In this document: one piece after another, positions 14,956 to 25,345 of the stretch | Layout: each line of letters starts with the position of its first letter | Numbering within the stretch: the stretch's first letter is position 1 | Source of the DNA: Protonemura montana | Lineage: Eukaryota; Arthropoda; Insecta; Plecoptera; Nemouridae | Direction of reading: 5' to 3' | DNA length: 64,000 bases | Assembly (NCBI GenBank): GCA_947568835.1 | Contig: OX387611.1 | Coordinates: 124,001-188,000 of the forward strand | Made by a program: the position numbers and the translations under genes | The notes under the pieces: generated by a model | What the model was told of the DNA's origin: nothing | The model's input: the letters and a program-made list of their open reading frames with translations, nothing else | The model's database searches: none

Positions 14956-15144
14956 TTCACTCTCTAAGAAATATTTCAAGAAATCATACACGGAAATCTT
15001 TTGACAGCCAACGTCGTTTGTTTTCGAAATTGTCATCGTGGTCACTTTGGAATACACAGAGTGTCCACGATGCAGGGACCCCGAGTGACATAAGCGGCAA
15101 ATTTCAAATAAAATAAATGGGGGTACTGCATGGTATTGCATGGT
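14952..15144 (+). repeat. Dispersed ~185-bp repeat, right copy
   Basis: Direct-orientation counterpart of 724-910, following the 10-bp satellite. After it the sequence leaves the satellite block and meets the Gypsy fragment. Confidence 0.75.
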
Positions 15145-15208
15145 ACTTTTAGTTGTGGTCCAACACCTTTACATTTAAACCAAAATGCCAATTCCCTCAA
15201 AATTATAA

Positions 15209-15240
15209 GCGGCCGTAGGCAGCGGGTACTGCTAGTATAT
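15209..15240 (+). repeat. Shared terminal-like motif (GCGGCCGTAGGCAGCGGGTA)
   Basis: This matches 45,299-45,335 with few changes, ending ACTGCTAGTATA versus ACTGCTATATG. Two separated copies of a GC-rich motif in AT-rich DNA suggest a transposon end. The family is unknown. Confidence 0.5.
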
Positions 15241-15244
15241 ATTA

Positions 15245-16035
15245 TAATTATTATCAGGCCATTTACGAGGTCTACGAGGAAGCGGTCTATGAAGGACCCA
15301 CGGGTGCTCGTCGGGCTCCCCAAAACTACGCAACCTATACCTATGCCGAATACCCGATCGTTCATTCCATTGTGCAATTAGCCTATCTACATTCGTTAGC
15401 GGTCTCGCTGGACCTGCTGTTTCAACAGTTTTCTCTTGCTGGCTTGGAGCGAGCTTCGCTGCCTTACCACGTGGTACTGTAACGATCACGTTGTCAAATG
15501 GATCTTCCTCCCGAGTCTCAATATTCTCTTCCTCAGGAGTCGAGTTCCTCACCCAATCAATGCCTTTGTGGCGTCCACCTCTGGTGTGACCTCTTCGCGA
15601 ACAATAGGGCGACCTTCTTCTGGACCTATTTTTAATCTGTTTGCGTGTACAGTTTGTTTCTTCTTCCCATAAACTTCTTGTATTTCAAATACACTCGGGT
15701 TCTTCTGTACAATTATTCGGTATGGTCCTAACCACTTTGGACATAGCTTTTTAGAAAGGCCCGGCTTTCCTGCACAATTTTGCAAAAACACTTGGCCACC
15801 TACGTGAAACGTCGGGTCTTTTGTTTTCTTATCAAACTGTCACTCTCGCTTAACAAAGGACTGCGCAAGATTCTCTGATAGCTTCTCATGCGTCTGACGA
15901 AAATGCTCTAACGTTGCTCTGGCATAATTATCATCATAATCATAATAAATCCGCTCAGGCTTAACAGAGTTATCATAAGGTAACCGCATGTTACGTTTAA
16001 ATAGGGCTCAGTCAGAGTTTCTCCATAGAGACCGA
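15245..16035 (-). pseudogene. Gypsy-type LTR retrotransposon integrase C-terminal region, broken
   Basis: Reading leftwards, the minus strand encodes an integrase tail: a RLPYDNSVKPERIYYDYDD segment near 15,980, a helical stretch (HEKLSENLAQSF), then DPTFHVGGQVFLQN and GLSKKLCPKWLGPYRI, the GPY/F-like module typical of Metaviridae (Gypsy) integrases, and finally RLIAQWNERSGIRHRYRLRS and a basic end near 15,245. It is broken by an in-frame TGA in KRE*QFDKK near 15,840 and by a frameshift near 15,550. It is close kin to the plus-strand copy at 23,885-24,460. No LTR is found beside it. It is non-functional. Confidence 0.85.
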
Positions 16036-16447
16036 ACCATGAGGGTGTGCTGAGTTGTTCGATCTTGTTACCAGCTGTCTTTCTTGTCCACTATTAAAAC
16101 ACCGATTCATATGAAGTACGTTTATTGGTTCATCGAGGTAATCCTGAACAATTTTAAAATCTGTGTATTAAAATAAGGGCATGATGGGTTGGTAACATGT
16201 ATTCGGAGTCATCACTTGACTCAGAAGAGTAACACGATGAGTTGTGTAGCCACAAGAATGACCGCTCCGCTGGCCAGTGCTTGAATAAGAAGAGGGTTGA
16301 CATGGATAAGTATTATTTCGATACACACTAATGGGTAGTTGGGAAGCTAACCAGGAGAAGGGTGTTCTAATAAGTTAGTAAAGACCCGAACAACTCGTAG
16401 ATTTTTGGCTCATTTTAATGAGGAGTTTTAATTAATCCAGCCTTGCA
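16035..16447. other. 3' flank of the CAP gene; no other gene seen
   Basis: It is AT-rich, with ATTAAA-like signals on the minus strand near 16,412-16,435. It probably includes the CAP 3' UTR. Confidence 0.45.
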
Positions 16448-16461
16448 TCAGACACCATTGT
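16448..16461 (-). CDS. CAP gene exon 5 (stop), tentative
   Basis: A CTCTTTAACAG acceptor leads in the correct phase to four residues (DNGV) and TGA. ATTAAA-type poly(A) signals lie about 20-50 bases downstream. Confidence 0.45.
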
Positions 16462-19450
16462 CTGTTAAAGAGTGTTGCAGATCATGACAGTCCCACCCCA
16501 TAGCTAACACCCTTGCACCTAATTCACAATACTAAACCTATGATGCGCTTTATTAAATCTAAAATAAAACGAAAGCCCGGCCGGATGACCTACCGTTATC
16601 GCCATTAAATATGTTATCCTCGAAGTCACCCATACTGATGCACAGTCCTTTGTATTTGATGCTGCACGTGCAATTTGCGCAGGGTTGACCCTTCTTGTAG
16701 ATTGGTTTGCCTGGCAGGTTGCCGGCCATCGCATAGTTGCATACAAAGGTCGTTAGAACTTCACTCGTATAATTGGTGATTGGTATTGGGATCCAGGTCC
16801 TGGCACAGCCTAGACGATTAGTGTCGGCCCATATCATCTGCGTGACGTTGCCCGCTCTCGCCGCATCTCTACACAAAGAGAAACCAAGCTCTGTTTATAA
16901 ATACAGAGCGAAATCAAGCGTTTCATTTCATTTTTCGAGTTTTCTTGGCCAAATCGGGATTTTTTTTGTTTAAAAATGTCCGTTGCCTCCCCTGGATGTT
17001 AAGTCAATGATTGTATTTGCCTAATCATTGAAGCGTTTGTTTACAATAGATGTTTTATGATTCCGAAATAAGACGTTGACTTAACAATGAGAAGCCATTT
17101 CTGTCCATTTTACTTTTCTAATATACTTCCAGTTACATGTATTGTAACCTATTATCAAATTATGACACAAAGAACGCACTTAAAGCGTACTTACTGATTG
17201 GTAGGTTCATAACTGTCAACCATAGCGGCGTCGACGTAAGATATTTCCTTTTCCCATTCTTCTAAAACATACTCAGGCACAGGATATAGGAAAAGGTTAA
17301 TGTTTTGACCGACAGCCTCGTTGGAAACTGAAATGTAGTCGACCATGTTAGTTGTAAACTGAAATGTAGTCGACCATGTTAGTTGGAAACTGAAATGTAG
17401 TCGACCATGTTAGTTGTAAACTGAAATGTAGTCGACCATGTTAGTTGGAAACTGAAATGTAGTCGACCATGTTAGTTGTAAACTGAAATGTAGTCGACCA
17501 TGTTAGTTGGAAACTGAAATGTAGTCGACCATGTTAGTTGGAAACTGAAATGTAGTCGACCATGTTAGTTGTAAACTGAAATGTAGTCGACCATGTTAGT
17601 TGTAAACTGAAATGTAGTCGACCATGTTAGTTGGAAACTGAAATGTAGTCGACCATGTTAGTTGGAAACTGAAATGTAGTCGACCATGTTAGTTGTAAAC
17701 TGAAATGTAGTCGACCATGTTAGTTGGAAACTGAAATGTAGTCGACCATGTTAGTTGTAAACTGAAATGTAGTCGACCATGTTAGTTGGAAACTGAAATG
17801 TAGTCGACCATGTTAGTTGGAAACTGAAATGTAGTCGACCATGTTAGTTGGAAACTGAAATGTAGTCGACCATGTTAGTTGGAAACTGAAATGTAGTCGA
17901 CCATGTTAGTTGTAAACTGAAATGTAGTCGACCATGTTAGTTGGAAACTGAAATGTAGTCGACCATGTTAGTTGGAAACTGAAATGTAGTCGACCATGTT
18001 AGTTGGAAACTGAAATGTAGTCGACCATGTTAGTTGGAAACTGAAATGTAGTCGACCATGTTAGTTGTAAACTGAAATGTAGTCGACCATGTTAGTTGTA
18101 AACTGAAATGTAGTCGACCATGTTAGTTGTAAACTGAAATGTAGTCGACCATGTTAGTTGGAAACTGAAATGTAGTCGACCATGTTAGTTGTAAACTGAA
18201 ATGTAGTCGACCATGTTAGTTGGAAACTGAAATGTAGTCGACCATGTTAGTTGTAAACTGAAATGTAGTCGACCATGTTAGTTGTAAACTGAAATGTAGT
18301 CGACCATGTTAGTTGGAAACTGAAATGTAGTCGACCATGTTAGTTGTAAACTGAAATGTAGTCGACCATGTTAGTTTTTGTAGACATCTAACGTGCCTTG
18401 TGTGGAGCATGACACATTTAAACATCTTTTACACGAATTCACTTGTTTCCAAATGAAAAACTTGCAATTTTGGAGCTGATTTGAATGAGCAGTTCAGTAG
18501 GAAAGTCGTGGCTTTGGGTATACGTTTACTCACGAAGTGTTCGGCACGAATCATGACCTCCCTTGCATTGCATTGCCCAGCGCATGGCTCTTCTGGCGAG
18601 CTCTTCGTCCCAATACATTTTCTTCATGTTACTGGCCTTTGGCAGACCCATCAGTGTTCCCCGGGCAGTTCTGCTTCGTAAGAGATTGTGCATGTCCAAC
18701 AGGTGTAGAATCCTATGGTCAATTGAACTACTAGTGCAATAATAGTTTTCCTCCTGAGGGGTAAAAATGCTGATGAGAAATGTACCCCAGAAAGAATTTA
18801 CATAGTGTACTTCTCTGCTGTCACTTCATCGATTAGTTTAAAGAAATAAAAGCATGTTTATATGGACCTAACTAATTAACCTATTTCAAGAAATGTATAA
18901 TTACTTCCACACCAAAACACAATACTTCAATTTAATGGAACGATAGCTTAGCTAATAGTACACTCGTGTACTTTGTAATGCGCGCTATGCTCGCTTCTTT
19001 AATAATAATAAATTATAATATATAATAATATATTTATTCAGCCTCAATTGATCAGAGTACATGATATTGGCAGCTGTCAGTTCTGGTACTAGTCATTTTC
19101 TTGATCAAATAGGAATTGTTTCACTTTGTAGTAGCATTTGGTCAGCAGACACAGTTTTAGACTATTTTTTAATTTGTAGCCTTTTAGATTTTTTAACTCC
19201 ACTGGCAGTTAGTTATATAATAATGAGCCTGCATCAAGTGCGCAGTTGTCTGTCATTTTTAATCTATTTTTGGTTACATAAATGTTGTTGTTAAATGATT
19301 ATGTCTTCCAACTTAGTAAACATGAGGTAAACTTACAGAATATTGACACATCGTGTGCTTGTTCTTACCGCATTTAATCTTGCAGTATTCATTCAAAGCA
19401 TCTGCAGAGAATACCACACAAACAAAGACAAAGAACTTCAGTGAAAGCAT
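16448..19450 (-). CDS. CAP-superfamily (SCP/venom-allergen-like) secreted protein, five exons
   Basis: Predicted exons are 19337-19450, 18534-18753, 17195-17327, 16594-16868 and 16448-16461. All have GT-AG borders and phases 0, 1, 2, 1 match at every junction, giving 251 residues. Residues 1-18 are a signal peptide. YCKIKC and HTMCQY (22-37) match the N-terminus of arthropod-type CAP proteins. HNLLRS (60-65), WDEELARRAMRWAMQC (86-101), GQNI (118-121), the W136 region, NVTQMIW (163-169), LGC (175-177) and a GKPIYKKGQPC stretch follow the CAP fold order. The usual GENI Glu is Gln and the His before TQ is Asn, so the conserved CAP tetrad is incomplete. The family is extracellular, with sterol/lipid-binding or unknown roles; no specific function is claimed. 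The short last exon is the least certain part. Intron 2 is almost wholly a 31-bp satellite. Confidence 0.85.
16594..16868 (-). CDS. CAP gene exon 4
   Basis: The acceptor is TTTCTCTTTGTGTAG and the donor GTAGGT at 16588-16593. The exon contains NVTQMIW and the Cys-rich C-terminus with CANCTC and GLC. Confidence 0.88.
17195..17327 (-). CDS. CAP gene exon 3
   Basis: The acceptor ACATTTCAG is the last of a series of tandem copies; the donor is GTAAGT at 17189-17194. The exon contains GQNI and the acidic WEKE helix region. Confidence 0.85.
17328..18376 (-). repeat. 31-bp satellite of splice-acceptor modules in CAP intron 2, ~34 copies
   Basis: On the minus strand each unit contains CTAAC, a branch-point-like sequence, then CATGGTCGACTACATTTCAG, then TTTCCAA or TTTACAA. 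The unit next to exon 3 is the real 3' splice site of intron 2, and its exon bases TTTCCAAC are included in the duplicated unit. Units differ only at one position (GGAAACT/GTAAACT on the plus strand). Confidence 0.95.
18534..18753 (-). CDS. CAP gene exon 2
   Basis: The acceptor is TTTTTACCCCTCAG (minus strand) and the donor is GTGAGT at 18528-18533. The exon carries the HNLLRS and WDEELA motifs. Confidence 0.85.
18760..19330. other. CAP intron 1; AT-rich, no further exon seen
   Basis: It includes an ATAATAATAAATTATAATATA tract near 19,000-19,035. A 77-residue plus frame here has no recognisable features. Confidence 0.5.
19337..19450 (-). CDS. CAP gene exon 1 (signal peptide)
   Basis: It spans 38 codons from ATG (19448-19450) to a GTAAGT donor (19331-19336) and ends in phase 0. 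The hydrophobic leader is followed by a Cys-rich start. Confidence 0.85.
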
Positions 19451-19607
19451 TTCAATTAATCAGGTAAGAACTCTTGGCCCACAGACACTCAAACACATTT
19501 GACAGGTTCTCGTTAGGAAATAACTGAACAACGCGATATGAAAATGTACCATTTATTCAGAGCTTCCTTCGTTCTCAACCGGCATGGTCACTGTAAACTA
19601 AAAAGCA

Positions 19608-21077
19608 ATGATTGTAACACTCGAGTTATTTGAGAAACAAGATGGCTTATTTCGCTCATTTGGTGGACGGAGAATACCCCGTCAAAATTTCAAAATTACA
19701 ATCACAAAATTTGGTTTCGATACTCATATAAATTTATTGTTTTTATCAAACGAAACGACGAATCACTTTTGCTTGATAAGCAGTTTAAGTCGCTTGCTAG
19801 GTTCACTAACTCATCACAAACACCGATCATTTTACTGTCATTTTTGCTTACATAGATTTTTAAGACAATCGCTCCTTGATGATCATTCGAAGTTTTGCAA
19901 TAAAAACGAACCACAGAAAATAAAAATGCAATCTGATAATATAATGCGATTCAGAAATTATCATTTCATGTTGAAAGTACCTCTCACAATTTACGCAGAT
20001 TTTGAAAGTTTAAACCTGAAAATAAGTGGATGCTCTCCGAATGATGATTTCTCGCACACTTTGAAAACAACACAACATATGTGTTCAGGATATTCATATG
20101 TTGTGATAAATGCAAAGGGTGAAATGCACAAACCTTTAGTTGTGTATAGAGGATCAGATGCAATCACTCACTTCCTTAAAAGCATTTTAAAAGAGGAAGA
20201 AGAGTTGCAAAAGCTAATTATTGATAATAATCCGATAATAATTACTCCGGAAGAGGAGCAGAGCTTTCTGAATTCAAAAGAATGTTTTATTTGCTCGAAG
20301 GATCTCGATGAATTTAGGGTACGCGATCATTGTCACATGTCTGGACTTTACAGAGGAGCAGCTCATTCCTCGTGTAATCTCAACTTCAAACAGGCTAAAC
20401 ATATTTCAGTCTTGTTTCACAATTTAAACAATTATGATACTCATATTATTATGCAGGAACTTGGAAAATTCAAATTTTGCAAAATCACGTGTATCCCAAA
20501 CAACACTGAAAAATATGTTGCATTCCAGATTAATTCTTTGCGTTTTCTCGACTCTCTTCAATTTTTGAATACATCTCTTGAAACACTCACTAAAAATTTG
20601 TTAAGCTATGGAGAGGATAAATTTAAAATTACCAAACAGAACTTTGAAAACAAGGAAGAATTTACACATCTTCTCCGTAAGGGCGTTTTTCCATATGACT
20701 ACATGGATTCACAATCAAAATTTGACGAGACAAAACTACCTTCTAAAGCAGCTTTTTATAACACGATTCGCGATGAACATATTAGTGACGAAGATTATAA
20801 ACTTGCTAAAAAGGTTTGGAGTCTATTCAAAATCCAAAATTTAGGCGAATATCAGGATTTATATGTCAAAACAGATGTGCTATTGCTAGCAGATATTTTT
20901 GAAAGCTGCCGAGAAATATCTATGAAACATTATAAACTTGATCCCTTACAGACGTATACATTGCCAGGTTACAGCTGGCAATCATTTCTTAAGATGAGCG
21001 GCTGCCACCTCGAATTACTTACATATCATGATATGTACTTATTCATGGAGCAGGGAATACAAGGTACAAATTTGTAA
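19608..21077 (+). pseudogene. Polinton/Maverick-type protein-primed DNA polymerase B, exonuclease-half fragment
   Basis: A 489-residue open frame matches the N-terminal half of DNA_pol_B_2 polymerases carried by Polintons and related adinto-like viruses. It has a Cys2-His-Cys finger (CHFC at 77-80 through H93/C97), the exonuclease I motif IYADFES (128-134), an endonuclease-VII-like Cys/His insertion with RDHCHMSGLYRGAAHSSCN (239-257), the exonuclease II region HNLNNYDTHI (271-280), LDSLQFLNTSLETL (314-327), and the exonuclease III region YQDLYVKTDVLLLADIFE (415-432). It then stops after MYLFMEQGIQG, so thumb, palm (DTDS-type) and protein-priming regions are missing. No other Polinton genes or terminal inverted repeats are near. 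The frame is intact but truncated, so it is likely a recent remnant without polymerase activity. Confidence 0.85.
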
Positions 21078-21122
21078 TTTTTAATTTTTAATTTTTAATT
21101 TTTAATTTTTAATTTTTAATTT
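21078..21122. repeat. (AATTTTT)n microsatellite
   Basis: About six copies of a 7-bp unit begin directly at the end of the polymerase fragment. Confidence 0.9.
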
Positions 21123-21465
21123 GTAAACACACTGTGTCTTACAGGAAAGTCAAGATTGTGAGAATAACAAATAATACGTACATGCACTTAATAATAGGTT
21201 GGTAGGTACTACTAACATAGTTACACATTTTTGGTGCAAGGAATTCATCAATATTATGAAAACATCCTTCGATCAGATAAGAATGTAGACATTTTTTAAA
21301 ATCTTCATTTTCTCTCTCTTGGATGACTTTTGGGAGATTGTAATAAAATACGCCTCCTGCGTAAGATGGTCATTTTGTTTAATTGTAAGTTTCAGTTTTC
21401 CTAACTTAGAATCTATGTGTTTGTCTTGTACATCCTTTATTTCTTTCCAAACCATCTTTGCATAC
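21123..21465. other. No gene recognised between two microsatellites
   Basis: The sequence is AT-rich. A minus frame (21,273-21,536) runs into the CATGATGA repeat and has no family resemblance that I can see. Confidence 0.5.
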
Positions 21466-21549
21466 AATACATGATGACATGATGACATGATGACATGATG
21501 ACATGATGACATGATGACATGATGAGATGATGACATAATGACATGATGA
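21466..21549. repeat. (CATGATGA)n microsatellite
   Basis: About ten copies of an 8-bp unit with three point variants near the right end. Confidence 0.9.
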
Positions 21550-21607
21550 TATTAGTGGTTTTATGAGATATTGTGAGATATGAGATATTGTATAAAAATA
21601 TCACCTT

Positions 21608-22242
<635 letters not shown>

Positions 22243-22264
22243 TCTCATGTTAGGAAACAAGGTG

Positions 22265-22690
22265 AATGAAGTTGCTTTACTAACTTTCATCCCTCCAACC
22301 TCTCTTCCGAACAGAACTGGTCATGTGTATGATGGTCACCCATCCAATACCTGACTCAGCGTAGTGTTGCATAACTTTCATCCCTCCAACCTCTCTCCCA
22401 AACAGAACTGGTCATGTGTATGATGGTCACCCATCCAAAACTGTCCTAGCGCAGTGTTGCTTAACTTTCATCCCTCCAACCTCTCTCCCGAACAGAACTG
22501 GTCATGTGTATGATAGTCACCTATCCAATACCTGACCCAGCGCAGTGTTGCTTAACTTTCATCCCTCCAACCTCTCTCCCGAACAGAACTGGTCATGTGT
22601 ATGATGGTCACCCATCCAATACCTGACCCAGCGCAGTGTTGCTTAACTTCGGTGATCTCATGAGAATCGGTGTTTCCAGGACGTCTAACC
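22265..22690 (-). repeat. 5S rRNA-derived 91-bp tandem repeat, ~4 copies plus 5S head
   Basis: Read on the minus strand, each unit contains GTTAAGCAACACTGCGCTGG then GTCAGGTATTGGATGGGTGA, aligning with the A box, intermediate element and C box of 5S rRNA genes. At 22,649-22,690 the 5S-like 5' part (CACCGATTCTCATGAGATCA) is also present, so this copy keeps the element's head. Confidence 0.85.
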
Positions 22691-22998
22691 GTTCGGCTCA
22701 TTGCATATCTTTGATTTATATTCCAATCACCAAACATACGGTGGCATAAAACACATTTTAAAGAACTAAGAATAGATATCTATTTGAAAGTACTTTGGCG
22801 CTGAATATTTATTTGATAACATTAACCCTTCAATAAGCTCAAGTTAATTCTTATCGTCATATTGTTATCAAAAGCAATGGTGGCCAGCAATACACGACGG
22901 GTTTCGTTACTTCGATATCATATCCGTACATTAATTATGTCAGGCGATGGGACATTAAGGTCTTCGAGAAAGTCAAGTTCAGTCTCCAGCCAATGATA
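22691..22998. other. No feature recognised
   Basis: AT-rich unique sequence between the 5S-derived array and a 53-bp repeat. Confidence 0.5.
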
Positions 22999-23214
22999 AG
23001 TCAGGACGTTTACCATTAGCGCTGAGACTCTGACTAAACCTGTAAACCCAATGGCAGGACGTTTAACATTAGCGCTGTGACTCTGACAAAATCTGTAAAC
23101 CCAATGACAGGACGTTTAACATTAGCGCTGTGACTCTGACTAAATCTGTAAACCCAATGACAGGACGTTTAACATTAGCGCTGTGACTCTGACTAAACCT
23201 GTAAACTCAATGAC
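22999..23214. repeat. 53-bp tandem repeat, 4 copies
   Basis: Units read CAGGACGTTTAACATTAGCG then CTGTGACTCTGAC with AAACCTGTAAACCCAATGA. The array ends two bases before the LTR at 23,217. Confidence 0.85.
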
Positions 23215-23216
23215 AT

Positions 23217-23536
23217 TGTACCAACTACAGTTGATACAGTACCTTCTATCACCGAGTATCATAGTACCACTATAGAGAGCGCTAGTAATGTCAGAGAGCG
23301 CCCAGCTAGTAAAGTGCAACCCTAGCGTTTTGATGGATATATCTGGAGTGCGAGAGCCAGGCTCGCTCTCTTAGCTCTCGGGGCCCGGACGCCGGACAGG
23401 CCGGATGCCCGTCATCCATCCTTCCAGCCACCATCGTTGTATCTTGTGAACTAGTAAACGATCATCTCTACACGTCGCGTCTTGCTTCTGCCCAAACACC
23501 TTCCTGTCTCCGCCAACATCTCCGATCACGGCCACA
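23217..23536 (+). mobile_element. LTR of a Gypsy-type retrotransposon (5' LTR)
   Basis: It starts TGTACCAACTACAGTTGATA and ends GATCACGGCCACA, the TG...CA form. It is followed at once by T and a tRNA-Leu primer binding site. The first ~140 bp are nearly identical to the LTR at 27,673; the rest is much more diverged. Confidence 0.8.
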
Positions 23537-23537
23537 T

Positions 23538-23555
23538 TGGTGTCAGAAGTGGGAT
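23538..23555 (+). other. Primer binding site complementary to tRNA-Leu
   Basis: TGGTGTCAGAAGTGGGAT is the reverse complement of a tRNA-Leu 3' end including CCA (ATCCCACTTCTGACACCA). Confidence 0.8.
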
Positions 23556-23774
23556 CCCGGCTTTCGGTGTTGGCGGAGGAACGGCAAAGAAGAGGGCGAG
23601 AACTTCATGAGTTACACGGGTGAGTGCTAATACATGACTACCTTTTTGTATGAGTAGTTCAGTTTGCATGCAATAGATTCATGGGTGTTGAGACACTGCG
23701 CGCAGAAGGGTGTCACGAGCATAGGCCAGTGGCGTGTCATCTAGGCGAAGAGGTCACGGCAGAGATCCCTCTCC

Positions 23775-23870
23775 ATGGCGAAGCAATTGATCACTGTTTC
23801 GTCAGTCACGAATGTAGAGGATTTAGTAGTGCCAGCGTATTGTAGGTTCGCTTGTGAGGGAGACTTTTGA
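23775..23870 (+). pseudogene. Possible start of gag, truncated
   Basis: An ATG 220 bases after the primer site opens 31 codons (MAKQLITVSSVTNV...) and stops. About 15 bases later integrase-tail sequence begins, so the body of gag-pol appears deleted. Assignment as gag rests on position only. Confidence 0.35.
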
Positions 23871-23884
23871 GGAAGCACAAGGGT

Positions 23885-24462
23885 GGCCAACCCTACGTTT
23901 CACGACCAGGTATATTTGCAAAACTGTGCAGGAAAGCCGGGCCTTTCTAAAACGCTATGTCCAAAGTGGTTAGGACCATACCGAATAATTGCACAGAAGA
24001 ACCCGAGTGTATTTGAAATACAAGAAGTTTATGGGAAAAAGAAACAAACTGTACACGCAAACAGATTAAAAATAGGTCCGAAAGAGGGTCGCCCTATTGT
24101 TCGCGAAGAGGTCACGCCAGAAGTGGACGCCACAAAGGTTACGGATTTAGCTGAGGAACTCGACGTGCGGTTCCATGATGAGGAGATTATTGAGATTCAG
24201 GAGGTGGATCCAGTGGTTGTTACAGTACCACGTGATAAGGTAGCGAAGCTCGCTCCAAGCCAGCAAGAGGAAACTGCTGAAACAGCAGGTCTGGTGAGAC
24301 CGCTAACAACGTAGATAGGCTAATTGCGCAATGGAATGAACGATCGGGTATTCAGCATAGGTATAGGTTGCGTAGTTTGCGGAAACCAGACGAGCATCCG
24401 TGGGTCCTCGAGAGATCGGTTCCTCGTAGACCTCGTAAATGGCCTGATGATAATTCGGTATA
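23885..24462 (+). pseudogene. Gypsy integrase C-terminal region following an internal deletion
   Basis: It begins abruptly in the segment NPTFHDQVYLQN, then GLSKTLCPKWLGPYRI (GPY/F module), VFEIQEVYGKKKQTVHANRL and a long acidic linker. A frameshift near 24,300 is needed to continue into RLIAQWNERSGIQHRYRLRS and the basic terminus RRPRKWPDD. It is very similar to the minus-strand copy at 15,245-16,035. Lying only ~330 bases after the primer binding site, it shows loss of protease, reverse transcriptase, RNase H and the integrase core. Confidence 0.85.
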
Positions 24463-24761
24463 AGTAGGTAAACAAGTAAATACTTAAATAATAAGACAAC
24501 GTCTATGAATATTAATATCTACGTCTATAAGTGTAATGAAAATCACAGTATCTATATCAGTATAATTAAGTATCTTCCTTTCGGTATATATATTTTAATA
24601 TATTTATACTTTGAACTCTGTTGGTAATGACGAACATGCATAAATTGAGCATGGATGAATAATTTGCACAGAAATACGTCTTCTTGGAGACATTTAATGC
24701 TGAGTAGATCGCTGTAACTTCGTGCGTCCGGCGGTAGTCAGCTATCTAAGAATGTGCTGAC

Positions 24762-25345
24762 GCGCTTCAATCCTAACTACACTAGGATTAATTTGAGTTT
24801 GCCACTTTCTGGGCTGCTTGTACCAACCAGGAAAATATGACACCATGATGCTACTGTTAACTATCCGATTTAAAAGCAACAAAATAATGTTTTTCTTTGG
24901 TTGAAACATTTAATAATTCCAGGAAAACAAAATATTTAATGAAAAACAATAAATGTTTATCATCCAAAGTTAAAATTAATATGTTTTAGATTACTTTTAA
25001 CTTCTATCAGGTTTAGGCAGGAAACCAAGCTCGCAAACTGCTTCTTGGCAGCCATTGCTAGAATCCGCTACTGTACGGTAGGTATTTAGCAGAAGTCATT
25101 AAGACTTTTAGTTTTGCATTTAAGTTCTTATTTTTCAATAGAATTAATTTCACGTAAATAAACTGATAAATCCACAAAGAATTTAAGTGCATGATGCATT
25201 GTTTGGTCATAATTTTCTGGTTAATTTCAAACTCCCCGGTGAAGACTGGCTTTATTTTGCATTCTAAAGTTGGCAATGTGTAATCAGAGTCCACCAGCTT
25301 GTAGCAAGGTAAGGCTAACACAACTGTAGGCTTGAGATGCACGTT
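24762..25345 (-). mobile_element. Element X, copy a (single-copy internal segments)
   Basis: This ~580-bp repeat matches 28,674-29,385 (opposite orientation) and the outer parts of 45,676-50,416. It carries one copy of the 80-bp segment (ATTAATTTGAGTTTGC...) at one end and one copy of the 46-bp segment (CAGAGTCCACCAG...) at the other. A minus frame of 94 codons is conserved with copy b but resembles no known protein. No terminal inverted repeat is evident. Confidence 0.8.
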
